DNA of 64,000 nt from an uncultured Rhodopila sp. (GTDB lineage: Bacteria > Pseudomonadota > Alphaproteobacteria > Acetobacterales > Acetobacteraceae). Made by a program: the position numbers and the translations under genes. The notes under the pieces are model-generated. The model had not been told where the DNA came from. It was given only the letters and a program-made list of their open reading frames with translations, and searched no databases. Below are positions 59,249-64,000 of this stretch, one piece after another; the stretch's first letter is position 1, and each line of letters starts with the position of its first letter. The stretch covers positions 1-64,000 of the forward strand of contig CAINOE010000158.1 in assembly GCA_903851415.1 (NCBI GenBank), given 5' to 3'.

Positions 59249-62041
59249 ATGCCGCCGCGGATCGCCCTGGCGAGCATTCCGATCATAGCCTTGCTGTGGC
59301 TGGGTCTCGCTGCGTTTCTCGTTCAGACGCATCACGCCGATATGGAGGAAGCCGGACAGAGCTCCCGCAACCTGACGCACGCGTTCGAGGAGAACATTCG
59401 CCGCAGCGTCGAGGCAATCGACACCACCATCCGCGCGCTGCGGGTGGCGCGCGCGCACGATCCGGAGCATTTCGACCTTGCTGCGTGGGAGCGTGACAGC
59501 GGCCTGACCCGCGACCTGACCCTGCAGCTTTCCATCGCGGACCGCACCGGCGCGATCGTCGCGACGAACCTCAGTCCGTCCGCCACCCGCGTCAGCATCG
59601 CCGATCGGCAGCATTTCCAGGTGCCTCGGGATCAGCCTGATGATGCGCTGTTCATCAGCCGCCCGGTCATCGGCCGGGTTTCCGGGAAGTGGTCGGTGCA
59701 GTTCGTCCGCAAGCTGTTCACGCCGGGCGGGGAATTTGACGGCGTGATCGTCGCTTCCCTCGATCCGGCGTTTCTGTCGCGCTTCTACGGCTCGCTGGAC
59801 GTCGGACGCGGCGCGTTGCTGGTGATCGGCGAGGACGCGATCGTGCGCGCGGCCGCCCCGGGCGGCGTCGCGAACCTGGCATCGGACCTGGCGCCAACGC
59901 CTTTGATGGCCGGGGCCGCCACAGCCCCGCATGGCTCGACACGGATGCTCGGCCCGCTGGATGGCATCGACCGCATCTATAGCTGGCGGCGGGTCGAACC
60001 CTTTGGCCTGGTCGTCGCGGTCGGTTTGTCCACCGCCGACGCGCTTGCCGAGTATCGCCGGGACCTCACCGGCTGCGTCGCGGCCGGCACCGGGCTGACG
60101 CTGATTGCTCTGTCCGTCGCCTCGATCCTGGCGCGCAACCGGCGCGAAGCCGGCAGATCGCAGGCGATCCTGCGGGCCGCGGTGGACAACATCAGCCAGG
60201 GTCTGCTGGTCGTCGATGCGCAGCGGCAGGTCCCCGTCATCAACGCCCGGGCAGCCGAATTGCTGGGCCTGCCGGCCGAACTTGCCAAACCCGGCGTAAC
60301 GTTCGACGCCCTGCTGAACTGGCAGCATAACAACGGGGAGTTCGAAGGGCAGGCGGAATCCGTCCGCGCGCTGGTCCGTGCCGGCGGCATCGAGCCGGGC
60401 AGCACAGTCTACCAGCGCATGCGGCGCAACGGCGCCGTTCTGGAGTTCCGCACCCGGGCCCTGGAGAGCGGGCTGGCGGTGCGCACGATTACCGATGTCA
60501 CCGAGCAGCAGCAGCACGCCCGGGCGCTGGCCGAGGCGCGCGACGCGGCGGAGGCTGCGGCACAGGCCCGCTCCGACTTCCTGGCAGTGATGAGCCATGA
60601 GATCCGCACGCCGTTGAACGGGGTTATCGGCGTGGCGGACCTGCTGTCCGGGATGCAACTGGACGCGGCGCAGCTTGAGTATGTCCGTCTGATCCGGGAG
60701 TCCGGAAGCCATCTGCTGAACCTGATCAACGACATCCTCGACTTCTCGCGGCTGGAAGCCTCGCGGATGCAGTTGGAGGCGGTGGATTTTGACCCCAACG
60801 TTGTGATGCGGGACGTCGCCGGCCTGTTTCTGGCACAGGCCGGAGCCAAGGGACTGGAGTTGCGCGTGCAGACGGCCGAACCCGGGCCGGTGACCGGCGA
60901 TCCGGGCCGCTTGCGCCAGATACTGCTGAATCTCGTCAGCAACGCCGTCAAATTCACCAGCCAGGGCGGGGTGACACTGAGCCTGGGGCAGGAAGCGGCG
61001 GAAGATGGGCGCGTCAGGCTGCTGTTCCGGGTCGCCGATACCGGCCTCGGCATCGGTCCGGACGCCATCGGCCGGATCTTCGATGAATTCATCCAGGTGG
61101 ACGGGTCGATATCGCGCCGCTTCGGCGGAAGCGGACTGGGGTTGGCGATTTGCCGCCGGCTGGCGGAGTTGATGGGCGGCACGATTGCCGCGGAAAGCCA
61201 GCCGGCCATCGGCAGCGTGTTCCGCTTCGACGTGACTCTGCCGCGAGCGGCCGAGGCTCCGCCGCCGGAGACCGCGCCGGAAGCGGCGTACGATCCCGGC
61301 CCGGCCGGTGCGTTGCGCGTGTTGGTGGCGGAGGACAATGCGACCAACCGGCTCGTCGCGCTGCGCCTGCTGGAACGCCTGGGCCATCAATCCGACACCG
61401 TGTGCAACGGCGTGGAGGCGGTCGCCGCCTTCGGTCTGAAACCGTATGATGTCGTGCTGATGGACGTGATGATGCCGGAAATGGACGGACTGACCGCGAC
61501 GCGCCGGATCAGGGCGGCGGAGCGGCCGGGGTCCAGGGTGGCGATCGCAGGCCTGACCGCAGGGTCCCGATCGGACAACCTGGCGGAGTGCATGGCGGCC
61601 GGAATGGATGCGGTGGCGACGAAGCCGATCACTCTGAATAGCCTGCGCGCCGTGATCGCCGAGGGTCTGGACGCGGCGGCGCGGCATGCGCGTCAAGGAA
61701 CAACGGAGGACATCATGCCCGGCATCAGCGATCTCATCGAGGAACTCGGCGAGGACGCTGTCAGGGAGATACTCGCCAGCTTCGCCGAGGACACGAACGT
61801 CATTTTGAACGCCATGCGCGAGGCCGCTGCCCGGAGCGACGCCGGGGCAATCTACCGTGCCGCCCACAGCGTCGCCGGGGCGGCCCGCAACGTCGGCGCC
61901 ACTGCGCTGGCCCAGCGCGCCAGCACGCTGGAACACGATATCGGATCATACAGCGCAGCAGGCCTGGAGACGGAGATCGCGGCTATGCAGGCCGATCTTG
62001 ATGCCGCGGTAGCCGGACTGGGGCTGGCAGAAGCCGCCTGA
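59249..62041 (+). CDS. Hybrid sensor histidine kinase (Cache-like sensor, PAS-like, HisKA, HATPase, REC, HPt)
   Basis: 930-aa membrane kinase. TM1 (8-26), periplasmic sensor of about 240 residues (two-layer Cache-like, with VSIADRQHFQV and GGEFDGVIVASLDP), TM2 (276-296), PAS-like region (about 305-420), short coiled coil, HisKA with H450 (VMSHEIRTPLNG) and HATPase (LNLVSNAVKFTSQ, DTGLGIG, GGSGLGLAI). Then a receiver with D739 (VVLMDVMMPEMDG) and an HPt domain with H873 (RAAHSVAGAARNVG). The full internal phosphorelay is encoded in one chain. Its likely output is the EAL regulator just upstream. Confidence 0.94.
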   Translation: MPPRIALASIPIIALLWLGLAAFLVQTHHADMEEAGQSSRNLTHAFEENIRRSVEAIDTTIRALRVARAHDPEHFDLAAWERDSGLTRDLTLQLSIADRTGAIVATNLSPSATRVSIADRQHFQVPRDQPDDALFISRPVIGRVSGKWSVQFVRKLFTPGGEFDGVIVASLDPAFLSRFYGSLDVGRGALLVIGEDAIVRAAAPGGVANLASDLAPTPLMAGAATAPHGSTRMLGPLDGIDRIYSWRRVEPFGLVVAVGLSTADALAEYRRDLTGCVAAGTGLTLIALSVASILARNRREAGRSQAILRAAVDNISQGLLVVDAQRQVPVINARAAELLGLPAELAKPGVTFDALLNWQHNNGEFEGQAESVRALVRAGGIEPGSTVYQRMRRNGAVLEFRTRALESGLAVRTITDVTEQQQHARALAEARDAAEAAAQARSDFLAVMSHEIRTPLNGVIGVADLLSGMQLDAAQLEYVRLIRESGSHLLNLINDILDFSRLEASRMQLEAVDFDPNVVMRDVAGLFLAQAGAKGLELRVQTAEPGPVTGDPGRLRQILLNLVSNAVKFTSQGGVTLSLGQEAAEDGRVRLLFRVADTGLGIGPDAIGRIFDEFIQVDGSISRRFGGSGLGLAICRRLAELMGGTIAAESQPAIGSVFRFDVTLPRAAEAPPPETAPEAAYDPGPAGALRVLVAEDNATNRLVALRLLERLGHQSDTVCNGVEAVAAFGLKPYDVVLMDVMMPEMDGLTATRRIRAAERPGSRVAIAGLTAGSRSDNLAECMAAGMDAVATKPITLNSLRAVIAEGLDAAARHARQGTTEDIMPGISDLIEELGEDAVREILASFAEDTNVILNAMREAAARSDAGAIYRAAHSVAGAARNVGATALAQRASTLEHDIGSYSAAGLETEIAAMQADLDAAVAGLGLAEAA

Positions 62042-62099
62042 GCGGGGCCATGACGAGAAGAGAACGACGTCCTGGCGCCCGCGCGGCGCTCCGGCGGCG

Positions 62100-62903
62100 T
62101 CAGGTACGGGAGAGGCCGGCCGGGCCGGTCACGAACCTTTCCGGCGCGCGATCCTGACCGCCGGCCGCGACAAGCACATCGACCAGCGCATCCGGCGCGA
62201 CAATCTGGCCTTGCGGCAGCTTGTCGAGCGTCCCGACACGGTCCGTCTGGGCGATCACCACCCCGTCGCTCTTGCGTGCCGCGCGGGCGATGGCCATCGC
62301 ATCCCGTGTCATCGCGAGCTCGCCGGTGCCTTCGACGAAGGCCACCGCGATCAACGCCACGTCGACCGGGAAAGTCTTGAACAACAGCGCCTCCTCCCCG
62401 GCGGAATGCACCAGCCGCACCATCTCTTCCCGGGTTGAGCGGTTCAGCCGGCCGCCGCCGTTGCGCGGATCGGTGAAGGTGCCGATACCGCTGCGGCTGA
62501 GATGGCCGGACACGCCCGCGGCGATGTCGCGGAACAGGCGGTTGATGATGCCGACGGGCAGGCTATACGCCTCGATCCGGTCGGAGAGGGCCAACGCGTG
62601 CAGCGCCGGGACCGGATGCCATTGACCGCCGATGACGCGCCGCACGAGGCCCTCCTCGGCCAGCATGTTCAGGCCGTGCGTGCGGGCATTGCCCTTCGTC
62701 GCACCATACACCAGCGTCAGATCCCGCGGCTGACGCCGGGCCAGGAACGCCGCCTGCATTGCGGACGCGACAGCATCGCCGAGCCAACCGACCGCCACCG
62801 TGTCGCCCGTACGGATCATCCCGGCCGCCTCGTCAGCCGAGACCATCTGCCACTCACGGTGCGGACGAACCACGGGTCCCGGCCGGGACGGCAATGTCAA
62901 CAT
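62100..62903 (-). CDS. CoA-transferase alpha-domain protein (half-length, no beta domain)
   Basis: 267-aa protein matching the N-terminal (alpha) half of acetate/propionate CoA-transferases of the YdiF/Pct type. Landmarks: VSADEAAGMIRTGDTVAVGW, VRRVIGGQWHPVPAL, GTFTDPRNGGGRLN and KLPQGQIVAPDALVDVLVAA. It stops where the linker to the beta domain, which holds the catalytic Glu, would begin. No beta-domain gene lies beside it: the convergent kinase ends 58 bp away. Either a truncated gene or a subunit with a distant partner. GGAG is 11 nt before ATG 62903. Confidence 0.82.
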   Translation of the reverse strand: MLTLPSRPGPVVRPHREWQMVSADEAAGMIRTGDTVAVGWLGDAVASAMQAAFLARRQPRDLTLVYGATKGNARTHGLNMLAEEGLVRRVIGGQWHPVPALHALALSDRIEAYSLPVGIINRLFRDIAAGVSGHLSRSGIGTFTDPRNGGGRLNRSTREEMVRLVHSAGEEALLFKTFPVDVALIAVAFVEGTGELAMTRDAMAIARAARKSDGVVIAQTDRVGTLDKLPQGQIVAPDALVDVLVAAGGQDRAPERFVTGPAGLSRT

Positions 62904-63196
62904 AGGGCACAGGCTCCGCGGTTGTATCGGCGTGGACCGATATTACCGCGCCATGGTAACGGGTATGCTGCCGAACGTGGGTGACATCAACGGGAAGGCG
63001 CAGGATTTCGGCCTTTGTCACGAAGATGTGGCATGACCGTCGCGGCGTGGGGCGGGCACTGCACCAACATTCCGGTCATGCGAGACGCCGGGGGGACTGC
63101 TTCGGGCGCTTGGCACAGTTCAACCACCACGGCAAAGTAACCACGGGTTAGCAACGATGCCGCCCCGCTCGATGGTCCGGACAAACTCCCGCCCGG

Positions 63197-63544
63197 TCAA
63201 TGCAAGCGATCGACGTCATCCGCGTCCCAGACAATCGTCTGATAGCCAAGCGAATGAGCACTGTCTTCGATCCGCCGCATCGCCTCGGACATGGACTGAC
63301 CGACCTGATAGATGGGCAACAGCCGCAGATCGCCGGAAGCATCGGTGTTGCGATAAGTGGCGTGAAAAAGACCGTTCTCGATGATGCTCAGGGACGCGCA
63401 AAGAGTCGATCCCGGTTTATTGGCGGTCGGCATGGAAACCACCCTCAGATCTTGGCACACGTTTCCTGTTTTCCCGTCGGCATTCGCAATGCCTGGACGG
63501 AGACACTCTAGACGCACTTCATATGGTGTTTCCCCGGAGCGCAT
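63197..63544 (-). CDS. Hypothetical protein, about 115 aa
   Basis: No family recognised. The frame shows alternating strand/helix character: SGETPYEVRLECLR, VVSMPTANKPGSTLCASLSII, LFHATYRNTDASGDLRLLPI and an amphipathic C-terminal helix SMSEAMRRIEDSAHSLGYQTI ending ADDVDRLH. Codon use looks native. No good ribosome site precedes ATG 63544; an upstream GTG at 63553 would also fit, so the N-terminus is uncertain. It sits between the half CoA-transferase and the crotonase fragment, all on the minus strand. Confidence 0.5.
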   Translation of the reverse strand: MRSGETPYEVRLECLRPGIANADGKTGNVCQDLRVVSMPTANKPGSTLCASLSIIENGLFHATYRNTDASGDLRLLPIYQVGQSMSEAMRRIEDSAHSLGYQTIVWDADDVDRLH

Positions 63545-63689
63545 AACGATCACAAAGCTGGAACGCGAAACACGCGTTCTGCGAAGTCCGTTGCCGAATC
63601 GGCGGGATAGTGCCGAACTTCCCGGCTGCCGGCGGCATCGGACGCCACTCCGGCGCCGGAAGGTGGCGCTTTGGCCGGATTTGTGCGGT

Positions 63690-64000
63690 TCAGGGCGTCC
63701 GGCTCTGTGCGCCCCAGTTACGTTCCAGATTGCCGATGAGCGCCTCGCTGAAATGGCAGGACGCCTGTTCCCGCGCGTAAACCGCAAAGTAGCGGCGGAA
63801 CAGGTCCAGCGGCTCCACCGCCACCCGGAAGGCGCGCCGGTTGCCGATGGCTCCCACCGCTCCGGCGCTGGTCAACATCGCCACCGTGCTGTCGACGGCG
63901 GCGTCCATGTCCGCGGCGGGGACGATTTCATCGCAGATCAGCCGCCCCTCGGCGCTGTCGCACTCCAGACGCCGCTCCGCCTGGATCAACTGCCGCGCCA
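63690..64000 (-). CDS. Crotonase (enoyl-CoA hydratase/isomerase) family protein, C-terminal fragment
   Basis: The gene enters from the right edge; about 103 C-terminal codons are visible. They read like the helical tail of a crotonase: ARQLIQAERRLECDSAEGRL then ICDEIVPAADMDAAVDSTV, a SAGAVGAIGNRRAFRVAVEP turn, and FRRYFAVYAREQASCHFSEA leading to the terminal NLERNW. The oxyanion-hole segments lie upstream outside the window, so activity cannot be judged. The same tail pattern occurs in uncharacterised alphaproteobacterial crotonases. Confidence 0.7.
   Translation of the reverse strand, partial: ARQLIQAERRLECDSAEGRLICDEIVPAADMDAAVDSTVAMLTSAGAVGAIGNRRAFRVAVEPLDLFRRYFAVYAREQASCHFSEALIGNLERNWGAQSRTP

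Overview
The window is GC-rich, densely coded chromosomal DNA, most likely from an alphaproteobacterium of the Rhodospirillales/Acetobacteraceae type. This rests on codon and base usage, the gene set (monomeric B12-dependent ribonucleotide reductase, malate synthase G, CinA- and MOSC-type proteins, a ChsH2-like DUF35 protein beside a thiolase), a sigma-32-type promoter, and a small RNA with an exposed CCUCCCC loop of the kind common in that class. The species cannot be named from the sequence. No rRNA, tRNA, CRISPR array, insertion sequence or prophage was found.

Layout. 1-9.4 kb: recQ (cut by the left edge), a ferritin-like protein, an O-antigen-ligase-like polymerase, a CinA-family protein, a lone ParM/StbA-like actin and an exopolysaccharide sugar transferase. 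9.5-18.1 kb: uvrB, small secreted or stress proteins, a DJ-1/PfpI enzyme, clpB with a heat-shock promoter, a decayed MOSC gene and a well-formed small RNA. 18.3-22.2 kb: acyl-CoA metabolism (thiolase-like plus Zn-ribbon/OB-fold partner, and a classical beta-ketothiolase) around an orphan OmpR-type regulator. 22.2-30.8 kb: a complete tripartite RND efflux system (outer-membrane factor divergent from adaptor and pump) with its own LuxR-type regulator and a divergent sensor kinase. 31-41 kb: small envelope proteins, two large TPR proteins flanking the B12-dependent ribonucleotide reductase, then a XerC-type recombinase. 42-46.6 kb: malate synthase G, a TPR protein and an FAD monooxygenase. 46.7-54 kb: a translationally coupled dipeptide/oligopeptide ABC operon with two tandem paralogous binding proteins. 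54-64 kb: a GGCT-like protein, a copper-chaperone-like protein, a secreted phosphoesterase coupled to a family-3 solute-binding protein, an EAL-domain response regulator with a multidomain hybrid kinase, half of a CoA-transferase, and the end of a crotonase (cut by the right edge).

Structure between genes. A family of palindromic intergenic elements bounded by GTCATGG...CCATGAC recurs at about 5.1, 14.1, 14.8, 29.1, 37.1 and 52.0 kb. One copy sits inside the ABC operon, one between a regulator and its kinase, and one forms a 121-bp long palindrome. The most interesting non-coding signals are two candidate small RNAs (18.03-18.13 kb, plus strand; 41.88-41.96 kb, minus strand). Each has a C-rich loop and a UUCG-capped intrinsic terminator. 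The most interesting protein-level oddities are the 408-bp in-frame tandem duplication in a TPR gene, the large TPR protein with a conserved-looking C-terminal domain, the lone actin-like ATPase with an acidic/proline tail, and the half-length CoA-transferase.
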